A DNA stretch of 64,000 nt, taken from Leptoclinus maculatus. Its lineage: Eukaryota; Chordata; Actinopteri; Perciformes; Stichaeidae. Below the pieces are notes generated by a model. The model did not search any database, was not told the DNA's origin, and saw only the letters and a program-made list of their open reading frames with translations. The stretch's first letter is position 1. Each line of letters begins with the position of its first letter. Below, one piece after another: positions 1-12,100 of the stretch. The translations under genes were made by a program, and so were the position numbers. The DNA is taken from positions 10,352,642 to 10,416,641 of the forward strand of contig JAVDOI010000007.1 of the NCBI GenBank assembly GCA_032191485.1, in the 5' to 3' direction.

Positions 1-280
1 CAGACTTCGATTGCCGACAACCTGTAACAAACGGGTGTTATTAATGGTGTTATTCTATTTAAAAATAAAAAATGTTGTAGTTTGATATTGTTTTACTGAT
101 GGTCTTCTGGTGTGGGTCTCAATGCAAATTAACTGGTAAGTGTATTTGTGGATATTTGCGTGTCGACAATTCTTTGGTCATGATGTTCAAATTTTTGTTC
201 TGCCCTGTGCAATGATGTATGGGATGTATGGGATGAGGTACTGAGGTTTTAATGCAGAACCAGTAACACTTAAAAAGTAA

Positions 281-306
281 TAGTTCAACATTTTGGGAGT
301 ATATGC
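281..306. repeat. Short fragment of a dispersed teleost repeat (possible)
   Basis: The stretch beginning TAGTTCAACATTTTGGGAG resembles, from memory, one end of a repeat that is widespread in teleost genomes. Another part of that repeat appears to lie near 1370-1600. The fragment ends just before the inverted-repeat element at 333. It is short, so the call is weak. Confidence 0.3.
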
Positions 307-332
307 ATATAAACTGTTTTTGCAGAGATTAA

Positions 333-737
333 TCCCAGTGAGCATTTTTCCGTTGCAAAGACATTTAATAAACGACTATGGCCACCAGTGAAACGACATT
401 TAAAATTGGTTCAAAAGTGAAAGTTTTTTCATCGACTATTTAAAAACGTTGATTGAACATAAAAATTTCAACCATATTATACCATTTTTTCATCCTCTAC
501 ATTGTGATAATAATAGTATATCGTCATTTTAGATTAAATCTAAGAAACCTTATCCACATTTCTCAATTGAAAGCCAATATTGCAAATCCCGTTGAATTAT
601 GGTCTAAACGTGAACATTTAATTAACGTCTTCAAATAGTCGGTGAAAAAACGTTTGAACCACTTTTGAACGTCTCTTCACTGGTGATTCACTGGTCTATT
701 TTTATACGTCTCTTCAACGGAAAGATGCTCACTGGGA
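333..737. mobile_element. 405-bp inverted-repeat element (MITE-like)
   Basis: The two ends are inverted copies of each other: the left starts TCCCAGTGAGCATTTTTCCG and the right, read in reverse complement, starts TCCCAGTGAGCATCTTTCCG. Similarity continues with gaps for more than 100 bases on each side, including shared GTTCAAA and CGACTATTT stretches. The interior is AT-rich and has no credible transposase; a 61-codon open frame at 453-638 lies inside and looks like chance. The target duplication is unclear (TAA or TTAA-like on the left, TAT on the right), so I do not assign a superfamily. It is likely a non-autonomous DNA transposon. Confidence 0.7.
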
Positions 738-1364
738 TATAATTACATAGTATAATACTGTATATTGTTTGTATATTGCTGTGTGCCAAACAACAACTTC
801 CTCCCCATTCAAACTGTATGTAGCCCCACTCACTTTCTGCAGTGTATTGTAGATGTGAAATGGCCTAAAAACTCAATTTTATAACGTTGGGCTACAGCGA
901 CAGCCATAAAGACAGTTAGCCCACAGTAACTTGCACACTCACTGTTAGTAGTAGTAGCTACGAGCTAACATGCTAACGCTACAAACTAGCAGCCTAACCT
1001 GCATTGTGAGCAGCATAAAATGACACTAATGATGCTAATTTCAGTTTACATTATTGGAATCCAGTATAGTTCAAGTACTTAAAAAGTATGTATTTAGCGG
1101 AAAGCCTCACGTTTATTTGGTCAACTCGTTCACTTCGCTCCGCAAGTCCAGTACCGAGTCTCCAGACCGGTGCTACTTTCAAAGTTGTAGAAGCAGTCTG
1201 AGCCAAAGTACCTGCTCATGCATGTTCCAGCAGTAAATAGGTCTTACGACGTTCAGACCGAATATCACCCAGTTTTCAACTAGAAATCAAAGTTTAAATC
1301 CCGGTTGGGGCTGACTGGGATAGTAGATATGAAGATTGATGCCTCTTTCATGTTAGGCCAGTGA

Positions 1365-1600
1365 CTTATCTCTGCTGGATCGCGGCAAAGAAATAGTCTG
1401 GCACAAACACCCATAGCGTGTTGTTCTTTGATTATTGTACCGATCTAAAAACTACAATATATAAATAGTAGGCTTTAGGGCTGCTAGGAGGTGGATTTGA
1501 TACCCCTGTTCAGAACCAGGCTAGCTGTTTCCCCCTGTCTCCAGTTTTTCTGCTAACCTAAACTAAGCCTGCTATCTTCATATTCAACAGACAACAGAAG
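1365..1600. repeat. Dispersed teleost repeat, degenerate copy
   Basis: The blocks around 1390-1412 (AAAGAAATAGTCTGGCAC) and 1520-1545 (AGGCTAGCTGTTTCCCCCTG) match, from memory, a very common teleost interspersed repeat. They occur in the expected relative order. No coding capacity is seen. The boundaries are approximate. Confidence 0.55.
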
Positions 1601-1689
1601 TTGCAAGGACAACATCGGCCTATCATTATCTTGTCAATATGATCTTGTTTATGACTCACACATCCAGAAGTTCAACATTAGTATTCACT

Positions 1690-2060
1690 TGGAGTCAACT
1701 TCCTGGCAACTTGACGAATAATCCAATATTCACTCTTCTGTTTTGCTCTTGACCATCTCCTTGCTGAAATATCTGGCTCTTTAAGTGATAAATGCTCCAC
1801 TGTGTCCACCGGCAAGCTGCAAACTTCATCTGTCTGCTGTTTAGTTGCATACAGTGAGTTTAAAAGTTGTTTTTTTCTGCTGAAAACAGCTTCCTGCATA
1901 TTTGACTGATGAGAGCGGTGAGAGGGAACCAAAACAGTAATGTTGGGGAATATAAAACCAAAACAATCAGTCACTGTTGATAGCTCCGCTTTATAGAGCT
2001 GATGGGAACTGCAAAGTCAAGTGTTAATTATCTGTGGATTCGTCATATGCATAACCTCTT
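1690..2060 (-). repeat. Second dispersed teleost repeat, reverse orientation
   Basis: Read on the minus strand, this stretch contains AAAGAGCCAGATATTTC, followed by an AGTGAATATTGGAT-like block and preceded by AACTAAACAGCAGAC. I recognise that string from many fish genes as an interspersed repeat. A 98-codon minus-strand open frame at 1678-1974 lies within it and is probably not a gene. Edges are approximate. Confidence 0.5.
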
Positions 2061-4125
2061 TCTATTACTGTGATCCGTTGTTAATATAAAATGTTATTCA
2101 TAGCAGCTTTAAATATTATTAATTGTAAAAGTGATTACATCACAGTTATTCCCTTAAAACAACAATAACAGCAAACACATGATTTTAGTTATGAACAGTT
2201 CTACTATATGTATCGTACCTTCAGTAGTTGGGGCACTGAGAGACAAGCAGTCATTGATGCCCAGGAACTGGACTGTGTTTGTGGTATACATCTCTGGGAG
2301 AAACACAAAGGGCTGCTGCCACTCGCTGTGGCAAAGCCAAAGTACAGCATACCTGCGTCACGACAACCCACTCTTGCACGACCCTACTTCTCTTCTCTCA
2401 TCTCTCTTCCTCTCTCGTGTATCCTTCTTACACCTCTGTGACTTTTCCCTCAGGAGTTGGTAGAGATGGCGTATGTAGGTTATTGTAACCTATATAGGTA
2501 GCGCCATCCATTGGCATCGTAGTCAGTAACTGTCAGGAAGCACGTTTCATCGCCTACAAATTTTCAAGTCACATCTTTGTTGTTCACCCATCATATAACC
2601 TTGCTTTCAGAGATCCAAAGCAGTACATGAGACAACAGTGTCACCTACGGGCGGAGTTGAGACCCACACTCTACCTCGTCAAGCACAGTCAAGCTCCTGG
2701 ACAGGTGCAGGTGAAAAAGGTATTTTTACATCATTCATGCCATGCTCCAGAACTCAATATAACTTGCGAGACGTGCACAGCCTCTGTTCTCCATGCATAG
2801 TGATTAATACAGCCAATCAGATGACAAGCAAATAGACATGGCAGATTTCAAAAGAACAAGAAAGGAAGAGGATTGTGAATAATTCATTTTTCTGTTGCAC
2901 TTCTCATACTGTAATTACAGACATTGTTCTTTGACAGGGAAGGAACGTGAAATTACAATTTAGCCAGTGAAATTGTCATTTGTAGCAGTAATTGACACTA
3001 ATAAAATGATTTTTCCGTCTTTCCCCTTGGATCATATGCTAATCAAAATGTGAAGTATTAAAGAAGACACTAACGGGCGTGATAAGCAGCTAATGAAAGA
3101 GGGGAGGCAAGTGGGACAGTAATAGACATACTCCCGCTAATAAGTTCCTGTTCATTAGAGCATGCAAACTGTACCCTCCTCCTGTCTTGTCTGTTTCTTC
3201 TGACTGACAGCTTTGACAGCCTTTCCTGTCAAAGGGGAAGTTTTGGCTGCATCCTCAAATAAGGCATTTATATTTCACAGTACCACTAAGCAAGTTATAA
3301 GACTCTTTATAAATGGATTAGTAGTGTGCGATTATTTGCGGGTGACATAAGCCTCTACTTGACTCTCTATTTAAAAATAGATGACACTGTCTATAAAGCC
3401 AACATTTTGATGACAGTTTCTTGTGACTGGGAGGATGTCTTCACTGCCTCTCACGATGTTGGTAGGCTGACTCACACAGTTGATATGACAGACTTTGATC
3501 TCTCCCACTCTCTTTCTCCCTTTTGCTATTCCCCCAGTGGACTTCTGCATATGTCGACCCATATCCACCCTGAAAAAGCAGAACGTAGATCCATGAAATG
3601 AGATGCCAAATACTAGGCTCTCCTTGTGACATGGCAAAAAAAAGTGTGATAGAGAAAGAACAAAAAAAAAGGAGAAGTTGAGAAGCAGGCCAAACCAATG
3701 CTATAATGAGAAATGTGTGACTTCAGTTCACTGCTGATGGGCTTATTAATCTTACTGCAATAAAATCTGGTCAGGCATTCACAGTGGGAAGGCACCAAGC
3801 TCAGCTTAGGTCCCAAATTACACCCTGGAGGCAATTTACCCTTTAAAAAGAAGATGGGGAAACTGCTGCAAAAAACATCCAGAAAATAGTACCTGTGTTA
3901 CAAATAGGCAGCAGATGGGCTGCGGGGAGGGCTTGAGGCAACTTCTCTGTAACCGGTGCAGTTAGGACGGTGTCATAGAGTTGCAGGGAGATCAGGAGTG
4001 GTAGGGTTTGGACTCTAGTGATCTGGCGTGCATGGGGGGGGGATGAGGGGAACTCTCGGAGCTAATCATGCTAACACTGAATTCCCTCATTACCTCTGAG
4101 GCTGAGCTGTGGGCAGGAGTCCAAG

Positions 4126-4167
<42 letters not shown>

Positions 4168-4180
4168 AGAGAGAGAGTGA
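4126..4180. repeat. CA microsatellite followed by a short GA run
   Basis: About 20 uninterrupted CA units run to 4165, followed by TCAGAGAGAGAGTGAGAG. This is a simple-sequence repeat in intergenic DNA. Confidence 0.9.
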
Positions 4181-4258
4181 GAGCTTCCAAAGTGAGCCCA
4201 GTGTGAACTGTAGAGAGCACAGAACTAAGCCAGAATGTTGATCGCAGGGATCTTTGGC

Positions 4259-4460
4259 CAGCTGTGGCTCAGTGGGTAGAGCGGTGTCCTTAAACAACAA
4301 GGTTTGCGGTTCGATCCCTGTCTAACGTCTGTGTGTCAGTGTCCTTTAGCGAGACTCTGAAACCCAAGATGCTCCCTGTGTGCTTCTCGGCTGCTCACTG
4401 CTCCTAAATACTTAGAATGGGTTAAATAAAGAGGTTAAATTTCATGTATGTACTGTAGAT
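4259..4460 (+). mobile_element. tRNA-derived SINE
   Basis: A split RNA polymerase III promoter is visible. The A box, TGGCTCAGTGGGTAGAGCGG, is at 4265-4284 and the B box, GGTTCGATCC, at 4308-4317, spaced as in a tRNA. Beyond the tRNA-like head, the body reads GTGTCCTTTAGCGAGACTCTGAA, then GCTCCCTGTGTGCTTCTCGG, then TGGGTTAAATAAAGAGG. This is the order typical of abundant teleost SINEs. The tRNA head cannot form a full cloverleaf, so this is a retroposon and not a functional tRNA gene. I did not find clear flanking target duplications. Confidence 0.8.
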
Positions 4461-7400
4461 GCCGATACGTTTTTTTCTATGAAATGAGGAAAGGCCGACA
4501 ATGTCAGCCTCAAGAGGTGATTAAATATTAGAACTTGGAAGTGATTTTATATTATTACTCTCGATGGATCCATATTATATAAGAGTAAATTAAGTGAGTT
4601 TATTTGTTCAGCGTCACCTCTTGTTTCCTTGTTTCCCTCCACATGCAACTCCAGCTCTGAGAGAAACCTGACATACTTTCTCACAGTCGTCTCTCTGCTT
4701 CAGCCTATTATGCAGTTCAACCCTGCTCAAAGTCACTTCAATTACCAACATGATACTGTTAGTGCCTCTGGTCCCAAGAGGTATTGTAGTGGTACAAAGT
4801 TACAGATCAGATTTAGATCTAAGATCAAAGATGTTACAATTTGCCCTAACCCTAATTGGCGTCAAGCAAAAATAGAATGTTTGAACTCTCTCTGATCATT
4901 GTCAGTGTAGGGCAACAGCAACTATGAAGGCTGACAAAGTTCAGTAAAAATGCTTTTTTTTGACATATTTACTGCTGCATGGATACTGTTTATTTAATCT
5001 ACTCGGTTTCGATTTGAAAGACGTGCTCTGCATTTGACTGGTGCAAACTGGTAAAATAAAACAGGACAAACATGTTTTGAGGAATTTGAAGGCAAAAACA
5101 GATAAACACCTTGACATTCACATTCTCTTTGTTTGTTATTACAGGCGTGCAGTGTGCAACGGCTGATTTGAATAGAAACATGATCTTATCTCTTGGACAG
5201 TTGAACAGTATTGGCATTGACTTAGCTCTATATAACATTTCCTTTACAGTGCTATGTGATGTCCTCTTTAAAGACAGCACATCTTGTGAATGTCACAAGG
5301 GAAATGCACAAAACCTGACAGGACATTTAGTTCAGCTTATATGAACACTGGCAAAGAATTTATCACTTTTGATTCTCCACTTCTTTCATTGTTGTGGTAT
5401 GCTCACTGGGATTTGTGGTACGCACACCAAAGGTAATTTTCATCTATCATTCTCCACTCAGACACCTGTGGATCACGGCATGTTTGTGGAAGCTATTTGA
5501 AGAGTTAATGAAAGGCTGGGTGATTGTGATGAGGTGAGGTCATCCATAGCTCGAAGTGAAACTAAAATAAACTTGTCCCACATAGTGAGCATTCCTCAAA
5601 AAGGCGCAAGTTGTGACTTTAATAATCAAGTTCGCTTACTAACTGATAACTGAAAGAGGCCACTGTGGTAGAAAACTAATTTAAGACATTTGTAAATGTG
5701 TAACCCTGACGAAGGCATTTATCCACTGCAGTCTTGTCGAGCACACAGACACTAATATTTTTCCAACATGCGGTTGCAGCGACTTTCAAAAAGGAAAAGA
5801 AAAAAATTCTCTCAGGGCCTCTTACCTAAATTGTCAGCACCTCGTTCATCATGATGAAATAAGTAAAACAAATGTTGTGCAACATACCGACACGGGGGAA
5901 ATTGTCTCTGAAGGTTAAACACTATTTTAAGCAACTACTGTATATGAACAATGACTTTAAGGAATCAAAACGTTCCCTCTATGGGCTAGTGAGTGTCTGG
6001 ATCCATGCCTGTGTAGGTGTATCCTCACGAGTGTGTGCCTTTCTGCTTGAGTGAGCGTGTGTTTGTGAGTTTCCGAGAGCAAGTGAGAGGGAACAGCGCC
6101 AGTAGGAAATATAAAAGTTACATGAGGTGTGTGTGTGTGTGTGGGTGTGCAATATGCAAATACCTACCTGGTATGACTCTGGACAGGTAGCCAATTGGTG
6201 CGGGATAAGGAAGTTAGGAGGATAAAAAAAACATTGTGGGGCAGCACCTAGTATGTCTGCATGCTTTCATCTGTTCATTCAAAGATTTGGGAAGCAAAAG
6301 GACTCACCTTGCCTCACTGTAATCACTAGTCCTCTAGATTATTGGAATCTCCAGAAATAAGTATTGATCTCAATTCAGCCGCATTGAGAGTGGATCTACG
6401 TCAGGCCTGATCCGACCCCATTCTATTTCTCTGGTAAGTTGCTATACTGGCACTGGGCAACCAGCAGTGCTTTTTGTAATGACTGAACACAGTATATCAA
6501 ATTGAGGTTTGATCTAAAAGGCTAAGGGTGTTTTAATAGCATTTAATTGTGAAATTATTTTACATGTTTTAACATGCTTTCATTTAACCTATTCTATTCA
6601 CTGTTGGTGCAGGTGTGAAAATGCATTTTTATGTAAAAATAAATGTTTTTTCTCAATTGCTCAAATATTATCTGGATTTTTATTTATTTTTATATCCCAG
6701 TGGGTTCAAACCTCCTATCTCACATTAATCTTGTGTTGTTGCAAGATGACAACAGTTTGATTATCTCTAAAATTAGAAGGTAAATAATGTCAAATTTCGA
6801 AAATGGAACCATAAATAGTACAAAGAAACCATTTACCCTCACTGGAATATTTGTTTGGCGAATAACAATTACTGAAACAAGTTTGGTGTAATGCCATGCA
6901 AAATAATGCATTAATATATTCTCCTGTACATAATATTGCATATTTAATGCAATGGCGTCAACCTCAATATTCATTTAAGGTTACTTTCAAAAGGCACATT
7001 TACAGTTGATAGGTAAAATAAAAATAAAGCATAGAATGGAGAGAACTTAAACTAGAAATGGACTTATCTAGTTATGCTCAATGCTATGGGAAGGCAACAA
7101 TCACTGAAATGAAACCAACAGCCTGACATGGTGATAAGCATTGCTTATCTCCTCATGTCAACCCCATGGCACATGCAGTGGAGTGATTTTTTTACCATGG
7201 CTCAGCTATTGGGATATTGATCCATAACTGTGTCTATGTCTTTGTCTCTTTTCTATAGCGCCGCTTCATTACATACTTGCTGTCTGGTTCATAAGATACC
7301 TGCTTGGCAGTGTAGACAGGGTTAACACACAGCATTAGGTGTTTGAGCAGACTTGGCAGCTTGTCAACTGTGGAGCTGATCTACCTTTGCATGTTGGCAT

Positions 7401-9060
7401 GTGTCAGCTACCTCCTGGGGAAATCTTTTTCAGGGTTCTTAACATTACATTGTTATGAAAATGATTGCCAGATCTCTAAGTAGCTTGTCTGTATGTCACA
7501 ATTCTGTTAGGCTGGCAGCACAGGATGTACTGTTAAAATGTGTGACAGGGCTTGGCCTAATTCTGTTTATCACATGCCATAAATATGTGACAAGCATCTT
7601 CCAGGGAAAAGGTGTGGGTCACTGTGTAAATAATTTGTTCTGTTGTGTAGCCATCTGAAACGGGCGTTGACCTACCGGTATATGACTATATATATAGCTC
7701 CATAACATTTACACCAAAAAAAAGTCAGAGAATTCATGTCCAGTTTAAAACACATAAAGTTGACTTCTCAAAGCCATGAAGCTTTGTTCAGATGTTGGCA
7801 AATGTTACCACCTGACACAATGCAGAATGTAGAATGCGGTGCAGTCATCTATTTTGGCAACAGTATTGAACGCTAAACTAATAAGTAACAGTCTGGAATT
7901 TCTTATTTCATGTCCCGTACATTTAGAATCAATAGTAACATAAAACTGATCATTGAAAGTGAACAGTGTCAGTCACGACTCAGCTATTGTGCACGTGCAA
8001 CACTTCTCTTCCTCCCGCTGTTCAAAACAGTGGAGCTGGTAAAATTCTGAGTTTAGTTTTGGGATGCAAATTTTGAGGTTAAGACTGAAACATGCCTTTT
8101 TCTAATGAATACAGCACTAACTGCAAATGTGACGAGTGAAAGGGAGTAAAGTCCATACTAAACACTAAATCAACTGACAATGAAATAAGCAGCTGTAATA
8201 TGTAAACTCAAATGATATATAAGTTAAGGGTGACTTCAAGACATGAACAGCGGTCTCCTGGGTGAAAGTCCTCGTTTGTTTGACCCATTCATCAACCCCA
8301 TTATCCTCCATGGACTTTCTTTTACACTATGTTACTTGACCTCCTCCTTTGATCCCGTCATAATTACTACAGCCACTAGAAGTCACCGCCTAACAATAAA
8401 CGTAAATATGAGTCGTAATGAGCTGCTTGTACAAACGACCGATGAGGCCGTTTTGTGGCGATGGATAGTCTTGTATTTTTTATGAGCAGCTTACTCAACC
8501 CATACACTGTGCTGACCTATGTAATTCCTTTGTGTTGCACATTTTTAGTTACCATAAATATTATATTAAGCATGGTGAGATAAATACATTAAATAAGTTT
8601 GTTGCAATCCTTAAGACTGCAAAAATTATTCTGTTTGCATTAGCAGAAACTTAATAGAACTCTTATCCAGTGGGTAGAATAAACAATGAGGAAGTTATCA
8701 ATGAGATATGCTTGACTGATAAGACTGGAGTACACATGCATGCATGGTTTCCCGTGAAGTCTTCCTGTTTACGTAGGGAATCTGAATCCAGCGTGGGAAT
8801 GTCGGACTCCGCCACTTGGTTTCATGAAAATCTTAAGGATTATAACTTGAATGTAGTCATATTCAGTCAAATTAAACAACTGTGCATTATATTTTATACA
8901 TTACCAGAATATGTTGTTAAATTTGAAATGAAATCGAAATGTTACCATTCAAATATTTAAAGCATGTTATTTTGGGTCTCGTTTGGACGCCAGAAAGCAT
9001 TAAGTTCATTGTTTCATTTTCGATTGATCCATAGAGTAAATTACTCCTCTGCGGCCTCAG
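4461..9060. other. Region upstream of ehf, no gene seen
   Basis: Only short open frames (under 100 codons) without recognisable domains occur. A short TG run is at 6127-6142. A non-coding first exon and the promoter of ehf probably lie here or further upstream, because the first coding exon follows an acceptor-like CTCAG. I cannot place them from sequence alone. No ELF5-like PNT or ETS exon is visible. Confidence 0.5.
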
Positions 9061-9070
9061 CCTCTGGGCC

Positions 9071-9170
9071 ATGGTACTTCAGAGTGTATCAGCTATGAGC
9101 GTAACTCCATCCACCACCCTGGACAGCCAGCTGACTGCTACCTGGAGCCCTACGAACTCCTACCCTGATG
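9071..9170 (+). CDS. ehf: ehf coding exon 1
   Basis: This exon encodes residues 1-33 plus one base (phase 1), ending before the donor GTGAGG. The exon probably begins at 9061 after the acceptor-like CCTCAG, giving a 10-base 5' UTR portion. The short N-terminal segment is poorly conserved. Confidence 0.85.
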
Positions 9171-12100
9171 GTGAGGCTTGTGACCGCCACTAACACACTC
9201 TTCGTGAAGCCTGCTCTATGCCTTAACGGCATAATGTATGCACTCCTCACTGACGTAAATCAGTTCATTAAATCGTCTCAGTAAATTCCTAAAACGCCTC
9301 AAGAAAATATGCTTATTTGTTCTGCTGAAGGATTCTGATTGCTCTCTGTTCAACAATCCAGTAGTTCTCTCACTGGTTATGAAACTGATATACAAAATGA
9401 AAAATGGCTCAACAATTAACAACTGATGTATTGCTCACCTGGTGAGCCCAGAGCTCTGAAACACAAGGCGTGATTTAGAGATTCCAGACCGAGAAGTAGC
9501 TCAACAGCTCTTTCAGTAAACTGCTCTGCAGATTAATTATTGACAAATACCACCAGTAGAGGAATTCCTGTTTCCCTCGTCAGATGCATATTTACATTAA
9601 AGCAAAGTTAATTCACTGATGTAGACAAATGCTTTTTCATGCATAACCGTTTGATGTCTGTCTCCAGTTCCGATGGTGACGTCTGGTTACACAAATCGCA
9701 TGTGGCCTCGTGACACCCAGCCTCAGTTCTGGAGCAAGTTCCAGGTGTGGGAGTGGCTGCAGCAGGTCATGGACATGCACCAGATCGATGCCTCCAGTGT
9801 TCCCTTCCAAAACTTTGATATGGACGGCCATCAGCTCTGCAGCCTGAACTACCAGGACTTCATCCATGCTGCCGGCAGCGTGGGACCCTTCCTCTTCCAC
9901 AGCATCGCAGAGCTAAAGTGGAGCGGTGCGTCTGAGAGTCTGATAGGGGGACTTAGGGGAGGGGGGAAAGAAGATGATTAGTCGCAATAAAAGAGAAGCC
10001 GGGTGATTCGAGTTGAGTCTTGCTGAGGAGGGATCACAGATCCAGTCAGGGTCGCACTGCATGGTGCTGTAGAGGGGGCGAGAGACTGATTAAAGCGAGG
10101 GAGATGATGGATTTGTTGTTTGCTCTTGCTTGAGTAGGTCTCCTAACAAAGCACAGAGGGGGTGTGAAGCAGAGACACAAGCTGGCTCATCCACTGTTTT
10201 TTAATTAGAGTTTGAGGCATATTGTAAAGAAACTGGAGTTCGTAGGCCTGAGGCTTCACCTTTGGGTTTTTAACTATAACTATTACGTGTGAAATGAAGC
10301 TAAAAGGAAATTATTATTCAAGTGTAATAATATGTGGTAAGTGACAACAACACATAGTTTACCTAATGTCTTTAGTCAATAGCATTTCAAAACAATCGTG
10401 GCAGAAGACCAGGCACAACAGGTTTAACCTCCAGTTTACAGTCATTTAAGGCGATCCAAACTAGAGCACAATGCTGCTATTGTTGCTGCAAGCTGAGAGA
10501 AACCGGCTCAGTTTCTTGGGTCAAGGTGCTGTGAAAGTACAGAACCATCCTGTTTTGGGCTCTAAAAGTGAAAGTATCTGCATTTAACATAAAGCAACAC
10601 AATAGTTTTTCTACTAAATCTGCTGAATATTTCAGACTATACCTCACAGTGTAACTTGCATTATAGTGCCCTAAAGAGGTGGTCAAGACTTTAAGCGAAG
10701 ATATGGTTCATAGCTCACTATGAATGTGGAGTTAAATAATCAATCTTCAAATATTACACAACACTGACAAAATGAATTCCCGGATTTGTGCTGATAATTC
10801 TCTTCCTTATTGCTTCCTATCCCTGCAGGGCCGTACCATGTGGAATTAGGGCAACTGGAACTCAAACCAGAATGTAAGAGTCACTCAAACAACTCAAACA
10901 ATTAGTCCAGAAGACAAAAACAAAAATGTCAACACAGATAGGTGTGTCGACAGATTTTCTGTTTATCTAAATCTAATCTAATCAGTATGTCTTTTCCCCT
11001 TGATAGTAGACTTCTCCTGTTCATTTTCAGACGTCAGCTATCCACCTGGAGGTACTGTAAATATATCAGTCAGCTGCCTTATTTCATCTCATGCTTCATT
11101 TGGAATGGATCACGTAACAGATTAATTTTTCTCTGTTAACTTAGATATCTACGATCCTTTGATTCCCCCCGTCGCCCCTGTTGCATCCCCCACCCCTTCC
11201 AGTCCTGGTGAGGAATCTACAAAATATACAACACAACATGGTTTATAATGGAACCACAAAATAGGATTTTACAATATTTGTATTCATTTTTCTCAGATAT
11301 CAAAAGGTCTTTCAGTCGTCAGGTCAAAAAACACAGTAAGTCATATCAACACTTCTTTACCTATTATCTTTTTTTATATGCTATGATTTTTTTTTTTTTT
11401 ACCATTAACCCTGCTTGCTTTCCCCACAGACCCGAGGGGGACCCACTTGTGGGAGTTCATCAGGGACATTCTGCTGAACCCAGAGCGAAACCCAGGGCTG
11501 ATCAAGTGGGAGGATCGGACGGAGGGGGTTTTCCGCTTCCTTAAGTCAGATGCAGTGGCACAGTTATGGGGCAAGAAGAAGAATAACAGCAGCATGACCT
11601 ACGAGAAACTAAGCCGGGCAATGAGGTACACCTGCAGCTATTACACGTGTAATCATACAAATACAAAACCAGACGGTAAATTATCAATTGAAACTGATTT
11701 TAAATCTCCACTTTTCACTCTGAGGGAGTGAAACTTGTCTGCGTAAATAAAGTTCCGACACTTTCAATATAATCAACATCCTACATGCACACAGGGGGTT
11801 TCTTTATACCAATAGCTTGAGAAATCTGTGATGAGGAAGAAATTTCACACTGCATTGTTCCTAATCTAATTTACTTAAGCAGTTTATAATGCACTTGCTA
11901 ATTAAACAGTTATAACTAAGACATTTACTTTGAAACAACTTCCGATGCTTATAGGTGACGTCAATAAACCAGTGAACTCAACCCTTTAAAACACATATTT
12001 CCCATTGCTGATTACCTACAGTAGAATGGACTCATTTTTGATCTGCCTCGTGTTTTCACTTTTCTCCCAAATGAACTGAAATTGAGCTTCGCCTCAGAAA

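Larger units (their letters stand above)
738..4125. other. Intergenic, no gene seen
   Basis: Apart from the two repeat fragments listed, only short frames without family resemblance occur here. A second short piece reading CCCTCAGGAGTTGGTAGAG at 2449-2467 resembles part of the repeat at 1690-2060. No promoter or exon of a neighbouring gene can be identified. Confidence 0.5.

Noticed and set aside
1678..1974. 98-codon minus-strand ORF as a gene
   Set aside because: It falls in a dispersed teleost repeat and has no recognised domain or splice partners.
4259..4330. Functional tRNA gene
   Set aside because: A and B boxes are present, but no full cloverleaf or acceptor stem forms, and the sequence continues into a SINE body.
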